Shown here one piece after another: positions 10,656-24,496 of a stretch of 45,696 nucleotides of DNA; the stretch's first letter is position 1, and every line of letters begins with the position of its first letter. Source of the stretch: Daldinia sp. FL1419 (taxonomy: Eukaryota > Ascomycota > Sordariomycetes > Xylariales > Hypoxylaceae); contig MU623544.1 of the NCBI GenBank assembly GCA_025201765.1, positions 1-45,696 of the forward strand, in the 5' to 3' direction. The position numbers and the translations under genes were made by a program. The notes under the pieces are model-generated. The model worked only from the letters and a program-made list of their open reading frames with translations. It ran no database searches and had not been told where the DNA came from.

Positions 10656-12052
10656 AATTTTAATAGATTTATTTTAATATTATTTATTTTTAATATTGAT
10701 TTTTAAATTAATATAAATTTGTTATTTATATTTATTTAGATTTATTAGGCTTAAACAATATAAAGAATTATAATAAAGATTTAAAAAATTAAGTTATAAT
10801 ATTTTATTTCAAATATATTTAATATTTGTAATAATTCCAATATTATGAAAATATTATTCATATTTTTATTTATTAATATTAAAACTTTTATTTATTAAAA
10901 AAAAGATGGATAAAAAGTTTTTATAAAATTATTATAATTACTAATAAAAATATCATTATTATATCCAATATATCCAAAAGAATATCCATATTCCAAAATT
11001 CTTATATCAAACTTTATACTTAATTTAAGGATAATTTAATATTTATTAAGGAATTTTAGATATAATTATTTAAATTTATATTTAATTCAAATAATTATAA
11101 AATAATTTCAAAAACTTTTTTATGTATATTAATAACGTTTCATAAATTAATATTTTACATTTTAATAATAAAAAATAAAATAATTTAATGTTAATCCTTT
11201 AATTATATATAGTAGCAAAGATTATTATTATGGGAAAGTTATATAACATATTAAATATAAAAGAATTTAATATATTATTTAATAAAAGGATATTATTATT
11301 AAAAATTATAATAATTTAAATAAAGACTTTATTATGATATATATCCCTATTATCCAAAGAACAAGCTAATATTTTATTTTAACCTTAATTCCAATTTTCC
11401 AATACTAGGGCATAAAAATTATAATAAAAAACATTATTATAATATACATTTAATTCAAAATATTTATATAACTATTAATAAAATTGAAAAATAAATATCC
11501 TAAAAAAATATTATTATATGTTATTAAATTATTATTAATAAGAACTTTATGTAAAATTATTAATATTTAATCCATATTTATTAATAATAAATATAATCTT
11601 TTTTAAAATTACAGATTTTTAAATAAATAATACTTTAAATATTAATATTATAAAATTTTTTATAATAGAAAATAAGATATTTATTAAACTTAAAATTAAA
11701 ACATATGTTCGAAAAATATTAAATATTAAAATTAAAGATTTTAATAATTTATATATTATTATTTATAAAAAAAAATATAATATAATTTTTATATAAAAAA
11801 GATAAATTAAGAAATTTAAACAATTAAATACAAAATTATTAAACATAATTAAAAAATTTATAAAACAATAAATACAAAGAATATATATATTTTTTTAATT
11901 GTTAAATTAAAATGATTTTTAATTATTTAATAGTGATTTAATATTTAGAATTAGGTTCTACAGAGATAAAAGCCTTTAATATTTGCATTAAATAATAAAT
12001 AAATAATTATATATAAAGATTTAATTATATTAATTTAAATACTTAAACTTTA
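10656..12052. other. AT-rich spacer, nothing recognised
   Basis: About 1.4 kb with no open frame and no clear similarity to other repeats in the window. A few less degraded patches (around 11210-11240 and 11940-11990) are too short to identify. It may be an older, more decayed transposon. Confidence 0.5.
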
Positions 12053-13615
12053 TCCAGGATGAAGTCTAATGTATTATATTAAAACTTTTTAATAAATTAT
12101 TATATGAAATTAATAAGAAATTAATAAAAAATTAATAAGAAATTGATAAGTAATTAATAAGTAATTAATAATAATTAATAAGAGCTAATAAAAGTTGATA
12201 AGAGTTGATAAAGGATAAAAAAATATATTAAAAATTTAAAATTTAAAAAAACATTTATAATTGAATATATTTTTTTTATTAATAAGAATTTGAATTGATT
12301 AAATAAGAAATAATTTATTTATGTTGAATTTATGTTTTAATAATTTTTATAAGATATATTTTAATTTTATATTTTTATTGTACAAAATGTTTTGATTTTA
12401 AAAATTAATAATTTTATTTTTGAAAACTTAAGTTAATTAGATAGGAAAATAATTTTTAAAAGTTTATATATATTGAATTTGAACTCTAATAATTTTCGTA
12501 AAATATGTTTTACATTTTATTATATAAATCTTTATTAAAAACTGATAATTTTGTATTTAAGAATTTAAGTTGATTAAATTAAAATTAATATTTGAAGGCT
12601 TATATATTAAATATAAACTTAAATTAAATATAAATTTAAATTGAATAGGAGTTCTTGTAGTTTTATTGTACAAAATTCTATGGAAAATTAATGATTTTAT
12701 ACTTGAGAACTTAAATTGATTAAGTAGAATATAACTTTTGGAGATTTATTTATATTGAATAGGAGCTTTAATAGCTCCCGCAGGATATACCCTAACCCTA
12801 TACGTTTATTATACAAATCTTTATGGAAAAACTGATGATTCTATGTTTGAGAACTTGAATTGATTAGATAGGAAAATAATTTCTAAGGGCTTATATATTG
12901 AATATAAGCTCTAATTGAATAAAAACTTTAATTAAATAGGAGTTTTAATTGAATAGGAGTTCTTACAGGATATGCCTTAACCCTATACTTTTATTATATA
13001 AATTTCTATAAAAAAATTAACAATTTTATCTTTGAGAAATTAGGTTGATTAAATAGGAAAATAATTTTTGAAGGTTTATATATTGAATATAAGCTCTAAT
13101 TGAATAAGAGTTTTTGTAGGATATACCTTGCAGTTTTATTGTATAAACCTTTATAAAAAATTAATAATTTTATGTTTAAGAATTTAAGTTGATTAAATAA
13201 GTAAACAATTTCTAAAAGTTTATTTATTTGAATAAGAGCTCTAATAATTCTTGTAGGATATGCCCTGTACTTCATTGTACGAATCTCTATCGAAAACTAA
13301 CAATTCTATGTTTGAGAACTTAAGCTAATTAAATAAGAAAATAATTTTTAAAAATTTATTTATATTAAATAAAAGTTTTAATTAAATAAGAACTTTTATA
13401 AGATATGCCTTAACCCTATATTCTATTATATAAATTTCTATGGAAAAATTAATGATTTAATACTTAAAAATTAAAGTTAATTAAATAAAAATTAATATTT
13501 AAAAATTTATATATTAAATAAAAATTTTAATAGCTTTTATAAGATATGTTCTAACCCTATACTTTTACATTTAAAAAATATTATTGTAAAAAAATACTTA
13601 ATTATAGAAAAAGAT
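12053..13615 (+). mobile_element. Modular repeat element F1 (left arm of a 3.8-kb inverted repeat)
   Basis: It begins TCCAGGATGAAGTC, followed by a run of TTAATAAGAA-like short repeats (12110-12200). The rest is roughly five modules of 140-200 bp, each carrying GGAGCTTTAATAGCTCC-like palindromes (best at 12761-12778), a GCAGGATATGCCCT-like block, a block like ATTCTATACTTGAGAACTT, and a GATTAGATAGGAAAA block. The same start occurs at 29739 and, inverted, at 15890. There is no coding potential. TA borders the start on the left. The right limit is set by the start of the inverted partner. Confidence 0.65.
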
Positions 13616-15890
13616 TAAAATTATTTTTATGTTTTTTATTAAATTTCTTTTTTAATTATTTTTATAATTGAGTTACCTTAATTATATAAGGTTTTTTTTT
13701 TAAGGGGGGGGGGGGGTTATAGAAGGTTGTAATGTAATTATGTAATTGAAGTTGGAAGATCTTATTAGCCTGCAGGAGTTATTAGAGTTCTTATCTAATT
13801 AGATTTTATATTTAGTATAAATAAATTTTCAAAAGTTGTTTTTTAGTTTGATTAGTTTAAATTTTTAAGTATAGAATTGTTAGTTCTTTTATAGTAATGA
13901 GTTGGGGTGATAGGGCTACGATGAAGTCCGCTAATTTAACGTTTTTTGGTATGTAAATAAATTTTTAAATATTGATTTTTATTTAATTAGCTTAAGTTCT
14001 TAAGTATAGAATTGTTAATTTTTAATAGAAATTTATATAATAAAATTGTAGGGCATATTTTGTAAGAATAATTAAAACTTTTATTTAATTAAAGCTTTTA
14101 TTTAAATAAATAAATTTTTAAAAATTGTTTTTTAATTTAATTAACTTAAGTTTTAAATATAAAATTGTTAGGTTTTTATAGAGTTTGGTATAATAAAGTA
14201 CAGGGTATATTTTATAAGAATTATTAAAGTTTTTGTTTAATTAAATTTTTTGTTTAATGTATATGTTTTTAAGTAGTTATTAATTTTTGTTTGATTAGTT
14301 TAAGTTTTTAAATATTAAATTATTAGTTTTTTTATAGAGATTTGTATAATAAAGTGTAGGGTATATTTTGTAGGAGCTATTAGAGTTTATATTTAATATA
14401 AAAAGTTTTTTAGAAGTTGTTTTTTTATTTAATTAGTTTAAATTAAAATATATTTAATTATTAGTTTTTTTTATAGAGATTTGTATAATAAAGGTGTAGT
14501 GTTAGGGTATATTTATTAGAGTTTTAATTTAATATAAATAAGTTTTTAGAAGTTGTTTTTTTGTTTGATTAGTTTAAATTAAAATACCCTTAATTATTAA
14601 TCTTTTTGTAGAAATTTGTACGATGAAGTGTAGGGTATATTTTGTAAGAATTATTAAAGATTTTTAGAAGTTGTTATTTTGATTGATTAGGTTAAGTTTT
14701 TTGGTTTTTAAGTATAAAATTGTTAATTCTTTATAGAGTTTTGTATGATAAAATTACAGGGTATGTTTTATAAGGATTTCTATTTAATTCGAGTTTTTGT
14801 TTAATATAAATAAATTTTTAAAAATTATTTTCTTATTTAATTAGTTTAAATTCTTAAATATAAAATTATTAATTTTTTAATAAAAATTTGTATAATAAAA
14901 AATTATTAAAGCTTATATTTAATTTAAATAGGCTTTTAGAAATTATTTTTTTATTTAATTAATTTAAAAGCACCAAATCATTAGTTTTTTATAGAGTTTT
15001 ATATAATAAAAATATAGGGTTAGGATATATTTTGTAAAAGTTTTTATTTCATTAAAATTTATGTTTAATATAAATAAGCCTTTAGAAGTTGTTTATTTGT
15101 TTGATTAGTTTAAATTCTTAAGTATAAAATTATTAATTTTTTATAGAGATTTTTACGATAAAAGTATAGGATATGTCTTATAGGAGTTTTTGTTTAATAA
15201 GAGTTTTTGTTTAATTACAACTTATATTTAATATATAAATCTTTAAAAATTATTTTTTTTATTTAATTAATTTGAATTCTTAAATATAAAATTGTTAATC
15301 TTTTATAAAATTTTATATAATAAAATTGCAAGTTATATTTTGTAAAAGTTTTTGTTTAATTAGAATTTATATTTAATATAAATAAACCTTTAAATATTAT
15401 TTTCCTATTTAATTAATTTAAATTTTTAAGGATAGAATTATTAAATTTTAAAATCATAAAATTTCGTACAATAAAAATGTAAGGTTAAGGTATATTTTGT
15501 AGGAGTTATTAAAGTTTTTTAGAAGTTATTTTTTTATTTGATAAATTTAAATTCTTAAGTATAAAATTGTTAATTTTTAAAATTATAAAATTTTATATAG
15601 TAAAAGTGTAGGGTTAGGGCATCTTTTAAAAAAGTTATTAAAATTTAAATTTAATATAAATAAATTATTTTCTTATTTAATTAATTTAATTAAAAATATA
15701 TTTAATTATAAATGTTTTATTAAATTTTAAATTTTTAATATGGATTTTTACCCCTTATTAACTTATTAACTACTTTATTAACTTTTATTAACTTTTATTA
15801 ATTCTTATTAATTCTTATTAATTTTTTATTAATTTTATATAATAATTTATTAGAAGAGTTTTACTATAATATACCAGATTTTATCCTGGA
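13616..15890 (-). mobile_element. Modular repeat element F2 (right arm of the inverted repeat)
   Basis: This is the reverse orientation of the same family. It ends ATCCTGGA at 15890, the complement of the start of F1, followed by TA. The TTAATAAG-type short repeats lie at 15745-15835 and the modules between about 13740 and 15700. Its inner end (13616-13760) matches, inverted, 31520-31669 of F3, including a T10 run and a run of thirteen G. The plus strand keeps G and has nearly lost C, the opposite of F3. No genes are seen. Confidence 0.65.
13704..13716 (+). repeat. Homopolymer G run
   Basis: Thirteen consecutive G lie in a sequence otherwise almost free of G+C, near the centre of the inverted repeat. 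The related position near 31571 has only a short C run, so the length changed by slippage. Confidence 0.9.
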
Positions 15891-16482
15891 TAGTAAAAGA
15901 CTTAATTAATATTAAATTAAAAGTTTTTTATTATTTAAATATTTATAATAAAAATTTATAATTTATATAATTAAATATATAAAAATAATATTAATTATTA
16001 AGAAGAATATTGCAATATATATAATTATGATTAAATAAATAATTAAATATTAAATTTAATAAATTTAATATTTATAATATTATGATATATAATGAATTAA
16101 AAATAAATTTATATTTTAAAATATTATAAATAATTTATTTTAAAATAAAACCTTACAATTTATAAATAATAATAATATGAAAAATTATTAAAAGAAATTA
16201 TATCTTAATGTAAATTATTTTTTAAAAATTAAACTTTTAACGTACATATTTAATTAAAATAACAAAATTTCTTTAATTATCCTACAACTTACTACCATTA
16301 AAAAAATAAAAAAAGTCCTTTATATTTATTTAAAAAATTATTATAACCTCTAAAACGTCCCAATCCATACTAATTCCTTCAATCTATAATATATTATAAA
16401 TATAATTTTATATATTACTAATTAAACCTATTTAATTTCAAATATTTTAAATTATTATAACTTTATATTTAATATAAATAAA
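15891..16482. other. AT-rich spacer, nothing recognised
   Basis: These ~590 bp lie between the modular repeat and the tail of the second long LINE. No motif or similarity was noticed. Confidence 0.6.
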
Positions 16483-17101
16483 TATTTATTTATTTATTTA
16501 TTATTACCTTAATTTACCTAAAATATATTATAGATTTCCAATCCATCTTTTAATATTTATTCTAAATAAGAACCATATTCCAGAAAAAACCTACTTACCA
16601 CCTATTTAAATAAATTATATTATTATAATTTTAATTTTATTTTATATTTTTATTAAAATTTATTTTTTAATAAAAATAATTAAATTTTAATATAAAAAAC
16701 ATTTTATATATTATAATACCTAAATTTCGTAAAATAATATAGCAATGACCCAAATATAAAATAATAATGAAGTATAAAATAATTTTATTATTTTTTTTAA
16801 TAATTAATAAAAGTATTATTATATTATAAAAAGGTCATTCTGGGGGAAGGTTAAGGTATATATAGTTTATATAAAATATAAATATATATAAATAACTTTA
16901 TATTTTTATAAAAAATTATTATTTATTTTTATTTTTATAATTTCTTTTTAATATTATAATATTATATTTATTTTCTAAAATGATTTAAAATAATATTATT
17001 AATTTATAACCTTTTCCAACTAATTTCAATCTTTTTTATATATTTTATTTACATTTTACAATATTATAATATAATATTATTATGTTTATTATATTTATAA
17101 T

Positions 17102-18303
17102 GAGCAACACTAATTGGGCAGTAGGGGGCGTAATATTTGGGCAATAGCCATAAAAGAAATGGGGTCCCCAAGGGGTACATATTTTTCAATATATATTTCC
17201 TAATATTTTTTTATACCTCTTTAGGATTTTAATTCTTTAAAAAAAATACTTAATTTATTATAAAATTTATATATTTTTATATATTAAATAAGAACTTTGA
17301 TAATTCTTGCAGGATATATCCTACATTTTAACTAACCTATAATAACCAAAAATTATATAAATTTAAGGATATAAAGTAATTATATTTTAATAGAAGTATC
17401 GAAATAATTAAATAAATAAATTATTATATATAATTACTTTATAATAATAATATGTATAAAGAAATTATAAGCTTAAAAGAATATATATTATTTATATGAA
17501 ATTATATAAAAATAATTTCTGAAAAACTATTTATAATTTGTATTAATTAAGTAAGAAAAATAATTATTAAAACCTATATATATCCAAATAAGTATATATA
17601 AACCTTATAGGGGTTTATTAAAAGATCTTTTAGAATAATTTTTATTACATATTTTTGCTACATATTTCTATTATATATCCCTATTATATATTATAATTAT
17701 GTACTTACACTATATTAGTTCAATATATTATACAATTAATAAATAAGAATTTTAATAATTCTTATAGGATATGCCCTATACTTCAACTAACCTATAGCAA
17801 GCTAAAGGCTATATAAGCTAAAAGATATAAGGTGTCTATATTTTAAAGAGGGGTATAAATTAATCAAATAAAAGAATAAATATAAATAATTATTTACCAA
17901 TAATAACGCATATAATAAGGTTATAAATCCAAAAATATATATTATTTATATAAAATTTTATGGAAATGATCTTTAAAGAATTATATAATATTTGAACTAA
18001 TCAGGTAAGAAAATAACTTTTAAAGCCTTATTTATATCCAAAAGAATATATATAAATCTTAAAAGGGAAAATCAATAAAATTTTTTAAAATAATTCTTAT
18101 TATATAATTACTTTATTTTAATTTAATATAAATAATAAAAATTCTACCAGGTAATATATTAAAATTAAAAAAAAGAGATTCACTTTTAATATAAAAGACT
18201 ACTATTAAAATTATATATAAAAGTACGTACCTGTGATGCACCTTATAAATTATGTGGCTACTGCCCAAATATTATGCCCCCTACTGCCTGACTAGTATTG
18301 CTC
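17102..18303. mobile_element. hAT-like non-autonomous transposon, copy E
   Basis: It is 1,202 bp with ends GAGCAACACTAATTGGGC and ...CTGACTAGTATTGCTC. The 8-bp duplication TTTATAAT lies at 17094-17101 and 18304-18311. The same LINE position without an insertion is seen near 3240, 5550 and 24768, where the target is present once. There are two internal modules, from about 17287 and 17745. It sits in the LINE 3' untranslated region, a different site from copy C, so the two are independent insertions. Confidence 0.92.
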
Positions 18304-18559
18304 TTTATAATTTAATATTATTTTGAAAAATTTATTTTATTTTTATATATATATTATATTAAATAAAAAAAAACTTATGTGTTTATAAGTGTTTTATTAT
18401 TTTTTTAATTTTATTTTATTATTAACTTTTTTTAAATATTTTAATCTTTTTGTTGGAAATTATTATAACATTTTAAATTTAATATAATATTTTAATATTA
18501 TATTACATTAAAATTATAATTTTAATATAGTTACATATTATAAAATGATGTATTTATTA

Positions 18560-21500
18560 AAGATGGGGAATTATATAAAAAGTGTGGTTATGTCTTTCTA
18601 ATGTAGTTTTGGGAATTAATTATTAAGATTTTATTATAATTTTTTTAAAGTTTTTAAGTTTTTGAGAAGTTTATTAAAAAATTATTAATAGTATTTAATA
18701 ATTATTTTTATTATATTTGGTTTTTTATTTATTAGGTTTATAACTTTTATATGTTTTAATAATTTTAAAAAGATTATTTATTTTAATGTTATTAATATCA
18801 TAATTATTTTGTAATGTAACCTTATTGTATATTTAATTTATTAATATTTGTTAATTGTGATATAAAGTTTATAAAGGAATTAATTTTAGAAGGAAATATA
18901 TATATATTATCTTATTTTTAATAATTTATATTATTTTTATATATTATTATTATAATAATTTTTTATTTAAAAAATTTAATTAATATTAAATATTTTATTA
19001 TTTTTCATAATAGTTTATTATAAATCTTTAATAATTTTCTAATATATTTAGGCTTAAATTTTAATAAATATAATTTCTTTTTCAAAAATGTACCTATTTT
19101 TGCTTAAGATTTTTTAATATATATAATTGAGGGGAACAAGAAGAAGGATAAGGAGGCGGATGTGGAGGAGGGCGATTCTGATGGTTTGGAGTAGGTGTGG
19201 AACGATCTTGGGTAGACATAATCCTCCTAAAGGACCCCATTAATGTGTTATTACTTATATTTTTTTATTTGATTGTAGGTTCTTCTTACTTAATTCGAAA
19301 TTTTTGGAAACATTTATATTAGGTAAGTTATAATATTATTCTATATATAAATAATTAAATTTATTTAAGGAACTAATGGATTATCAATAGGATTTTATTA
19401 GGGTCAGATAATATTTTTTTATAGTTTATATTAATTAAGAAAATTTTTGGGGTTAAATTTTATTGAAAATAAACCTATATTGGAATATATTTAGAATATT
19501 TAAGAATTATATATTGTATTATTTCTTTTTTATTATATTTATATTTAGGAATATTTATTTCAAAAAATTGTTTATTAAATAAAAAGATTTTTAATTTTAT
19601 TTTTTTAATATATATTTATAATAATATTAATATTTTATATTTTTATAAATTAAAATATTAATTATTAATTTTTATATTAAAAGATAATAATTAAATTATT
19701 AATATAATAATATTTTTTTTATATTTTTCTTATTTTTTTATTTAATAATTTAAAAGGGTTTTTTTAAAATATTAATGTTTTTTTTATTTAATATTTTAAT
19801 TAATTTTAATTTTTATAATATATATATCTAATATTTAAGTAATAATGGAAAAACCTTGTTATTTCTTAAATTTTTAAAATTTTATTTATTTTTAAATTTT
19901 TTATTTTATTTTTTAAATTTTAAAATTAAAACTTTTATTATTTATATAAAATTTAATTATTATTATTATTATATTTAAATAAAGGTATATTAAAAAATAA
20001 TTTAATTTTATTTTTAATTATAATATTTTTATTATTTTATATATATTACCAATTTTTTATAAATAAATCAATTAAATAATATTTAATTTTTTAATAATAT
20101 CTTTTATTTTATAATTTTGATTTAAAATGTGCCATATTATTATTCTATATGTTATTGCATTCTGTATTACTTTCGTATAGATTTCTTTTATTTAAGTTGT
20201 ATTATAACCTTATATTAATATTATTAATTTAAAAAAAGTATATTATTATTTTTTTATCTTTATTTTAATTATTTTTAGGTATTTATTTTATTTAAATCTT
20301 TTATTAAATTATATTTTAAAAAATTTAATATTTTCTTTAAATTTAATAATTATACTATTTAGTTTAATCTTTATAATTAATATTTAATAAACCTTTATAA
20401 AATGTATAAATTTATTTTTCTATGTTGTAAAAGTTATGCCGTATTTCTGTACCTAATTTAGGTACATTTTGTACACTTATTCTAACCTAGTACAATTTTT
20501 AGCCATAAAGTATTTTACTATTAATATATTTATATTATCTATGAAGTTAATAATTAGGATACCTTTTTGATTTAATTTTTTATATAAAGTGATTATGTAA
20601 ATAATAAATAGGATAGGTAATAATAAGAAATTTTATAGAATACCTGCGATGAGGGAATGGGCTTTACCTTTTTCATTATTAAGGATTAATTATATTTTTC
20701 ATTTTTTTATAAAATTATTAATTTAATTTATTATTTATATTAAATATCTTTTTTAATATAACGTGTATATAAATTTCTATAATATAACGTTATTAAAAGT
20801 ATCTGAAATATCCAATTGTAAAAGCAATGCTATAACATTAATGCACCATATAGAATATATAACTTTTATTACCATTTTAATAATTATTTTTATAAATTTA
20901 ATTGGTTTATTTTTTATTTAATTTTCTAAAAATAATTAACATTATTTTATTATTTTTATAATATAATCTACCATTATTTTTTTAATTATTTTATTTATAA
21001 TCTTTAAAAAAAAATATTGGTTTATAAATACCTAAAAAGTTCTTTTTTTTTAAAATTTTCTAGGTTTTAATAATACTATTATTATAACTTTATAAAATAT
21101 TTTTAAATAATATTTAAATATAAAATTTTATATTATAATTATAATAAATATTTTAAATAAAATTTTTTTATATATTTTAAAGAACCCTATTAATAATAAA
21201 TTTTTATTAATAATTTTTTATAATTTAATTATTTTTAAATCTATTTTTATTTCTTTTAATTTTATTTTTTTAAATATATTAAATTTATTTTCCCAAGGTT
21301 TTTCCAATTATATAACGGGATTAAAAATATTAAATAAATTAATTATAAGATTTAAAAAAAATTTCTTTTCTAATATTATACTTTTTTCCTTTTTATTTAT
21401 AATTTATAATTTTTTATTAAATTAATAATATAATGTTAAAAGGTTTTCTTTTTTAATAAGTTATTAATTACATAATTTAACCTATTTTTCTATCTTCCAT

Positions 21501-22300
21501 AAGATTTTATTATTTCTAAAAGCTTTTATTAAAATTAATTTCCAATTATTATTTTTAATTTTACTTATAATTTTCTTTAATATTACCTAAACTTTACTAG
21601 AGGCTTTTTAATATTTTTATATTTTTTAATTTATTTATTATTTATATATATTTTTTTTACTTTTTTATAAAATGTTTTAATTTTATTATTTTACCATAAC
21701 ATTAGTTATACCATAGGCTAGGCGTGATACAAAGCCATAATTAAAATAATCCTTTTCAATTTTTCAATAAAATAATCTATATATTTATTAAATTTTTTAG
21801 GATTGCTTATTCTTTTTAATATATTTATATTTTATATTTTTATTTTTATAAATTCTTTATCTAAATATTTCTACACCTAACCTTCTAACCTAGGTTGGTT
21901 CCAAATTAAATCTGGGTATAATATAATAATATTAAGATATTAAATAATATAATTAGATTTTTTTTAATTAAAAAATCTTTGTTTTAAATATTTAAATCTT
22001 TTATTTATTTATATTAAATTTAATATTAAATCCTTATAATTTTGTATTTGTTTAATTATTATTCTTATTTTTATAATAAATTTAAGGTTTTATTAGATTG
22101 TTAACTTAAGGACCTCAGAAGTATATTAGGACATCTTTTATTTTTTATTTTATAAGGGATGATGTGTATTAAAATTTCTTATTATTACATTTATACTATA
22201 AAGGTTTTTTAATATTAATTTTAATAATGGTAAGTACTTATGGTTAAAATCTAATTTTATATATATTAATTATATAATAAGGGTTTTGGACCATATTTAA
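18560..22300 (-). pseudogene. LINE ORF2 remnant, second copy
   Basis: This is the homologue of 5810-10643 and extends further into the endonuclease. The endonuclease motif reads RNFNTHHP (22157-22180) instead of GDFNAHHP, preceded by a readable YLPLLKLILKNLY stretch. The PQGS block has become a leucine, a stop and changed residues (near 20630-20645). The catalytic FADDIN block reads FIDNIN (about 20537-20548), so one of the two aspartates is lost. All differences from L3 are C-to-T or G-to-A. Stops are frequent and no product is possible. Near 19120-19190 a Ser/Ala-rich segment of the same frame is readable on the minus strand. Confidence 0.82.
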
Positions 22301-24496
22301 ATTAATATTATAATTTAATTATAATCTATTTTTTTCTTCTAATTTTTTAAATTAATTTTTTCATATATATAAATTGTAATTTAATTTATATTATATTATA
22401 TTAATTTATAATTATTAAATTAAGGATAATCTAATTTCTTATTATTAAAATAAAATTTTTAAATGGTTATAATATTCAATATCCTTTTATTTTCAAAAAT
22501 TTAAAATATAATTTAATAACTTTTTCTTATATTTTAATATATTATAATAATTATATAATTTTATATGCAATTTATATAATATTTTTAAGAAATTTATTAT
22601 TTTTTTTAAAATAATCTTAATCAGAAGCCATTACCGCAATAAGATCTTTCCAACAGAAGAAATTTTAAATCAAAAGAATATTATTATTAAATCTTACTTT
22701 TAAATAAACTTTTATACGAGGTTTACCTCTTATCCTTATCTCCAACTCAAGAATATTATTTATTATAATAATTATTTTAAAAAAACCCAAAACATTTTTA
22801 TTCTAAGAACTTTGTGTTTTTTCCTTATTAAAAACATAATTTCTTATTTTGTTTAAAATTACTAATATAAAATTATCATATGTGGTATTATGTATATTAA
22901 AAATATAATTAATGTTATTCTTTTTTTTAAATTGTTTTAATTTATATATATATATATATATATTTTATTATATTTTTTTATTTAATTACCTTTAAATATT
23001 TTAGGTTCTATATTTTATACATTCTATTACAATTCTAATATTTCTTTAATATTTTATACATTAAATTACTTTTTTTATAAATAAAGCCTATATATTTGTT
23101 ATATTTAAATTATTTTTTATAATATTTTATAATATATTTAAAATAATAGTATTTAAAATATTATATTATTTTAACATTTTTTATAAATGATTTATAAAAA
23201 TAAAATTTAATTTTCTATAATAACCTATTAATACAAAACTAATAAGTTATATTTAATTTATTAATCTTTATAATTAAAATTATAAATTTAATTTTTAAAT
23301 ATTTTTTAAATATAAAGTTAATATTACAGATCTTAATTTTATTTTTTTTAAAAAGATTTTTATTAAACTTTATAAATTAATATAAGTATTTTTCAAATTA
23401 ATTATTCTTAAATTTTTAATTATTACTATAAAAATTTTATTTATTCCAATTACTTTTTAATTAAATATCTTTTTAATTTAATTTTAATTTTTTTTATATT
23501 ACTTAATTTTAAGTTAAAATATTATTATAATATTATTATTATAAAATTGATATATTATTATAACTTTATTTTTATTAATTATATTATTAATAATTTATAT
23601 AATTTCTTTAAAATTTTTCTTTAATATTTTTTATAATTCTGTTATTATTTTGATTATAATTTTATATTAAAAATGGATTAATATTATAATAATAAGGTTT
23701 TAAGATTTAATAATTCCTTTAATAATTGTAATCTAAAATTGTTTTTGTAATTTTGCAATTTTTCAATATTATTTATTAATTTCAATTTTTTATTTATTAT
23801 TTTTTTTGATTAATTCCTTTATTTTATTTAATTTGGAAATGTTGTTTTATTATTATTTTTATTTTATAAATGTTATAATATTAATATATATCTCTTATAT
23901 ATTTATTATTTTTTCAATTTTTACCTTTATTTCTTTTATTAAATTATTAATTTTAAGTTTAATTATTTTTATTAATTTATTAATTAATATTATAATTATA
24001 TTTATTTTATTAAATTTGATTTTTGTTTTTATTTCGGTTTTTTTTTTGTAGTAGTAATGGTTTTTAAGGTGGGCTTGTTTAGGTTACAAACCTAACTATT
24101 TACTATCTGTATATTACCCCTTTCATTTCTTCTTAATGATACTGCTATTACATATGCAATATAATGCCTCTCCATTATTTATTATAATATTAAATTTTTA
24201 ATAAATTAAATTATATGGCTTTTTATAAAAGTTTCATAAAAAGACAATTAAAAAACCGAAAAATCTCCCTATTTTTATTTATTAATAATAAAAATTTTAT
24301 TTATTCAATATAACTAAATAAATTTTTAAACAAATTTTTAACATTTTTTAATTTTATTTTTATTATTTTAACATTATTATTTATTATTTTAATATGAATT
24401 ATAAATGTAATTAAATTTATTATATATTTTTAATTATATTCATTCACTTACTTTTTTAAAAAATATATTTATAAAACCTCAATAAATCATTTATAT
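22301..24496. other. AT-rich stretch, nothing recognised
   Basis: About 2.2 kb without an identified element. It contains a (TA)n run near 22939-22962, a less degraded patch at 22620-22860 of unknown origin, and a patch at 24055-24170 that includes a small hairpin. The frame at 23806-24051 is low-complexity Ile/Phe/Leu and is not judged to be a gene. Confidence 0.5.
24079..24095. other. Short perfect hairpin
   Basis: TTAGGTT-ACA-AACCTAA is a perfect 7-bp stem with a 3-base loop, in a patch of raised G+C. Its role is unknown; it may be the residue of a transposon end. Confidence 0.5.

Larger units (their letters stand above)
16483..22300 (-). mobile_element. LINE copy L4, long, with hAT-like insertion
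   Basis: This is the second long minus-strand LINE. The tail (TTTA)n is at 16483-16502, then the 3' terminal ~150 bp and the 3' untranslated region. The coding remnant follows from about 18560 and can be traced past the L3 truncation point to at least 22300. The right end is uncertain and no convincing target duplication was found. It is more uniformly mutated than L3: the stretch matching the preserved island in L3 is entirely A+T here. The plus strand keeps G but little C between about 18540 and 20050. Confidence 0.85.

Noticed and set aside
12110..12200. CRISPR-like or telomeric array in the TTAATAAG short repeats
   Set aside because: The repeats are ~10-11 bp, degenerate, lack spacers, and recur at 15745-15835 and 29785-29870 as part of the F elements.
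23806..24051. Plus-strand frame of 81 codons rich in Ile, Phe and Leu, possibly a membrane protein
   Set aside because: The composition is what random A+T-rich DNA gives. There is no recognisable family and no supporting context.
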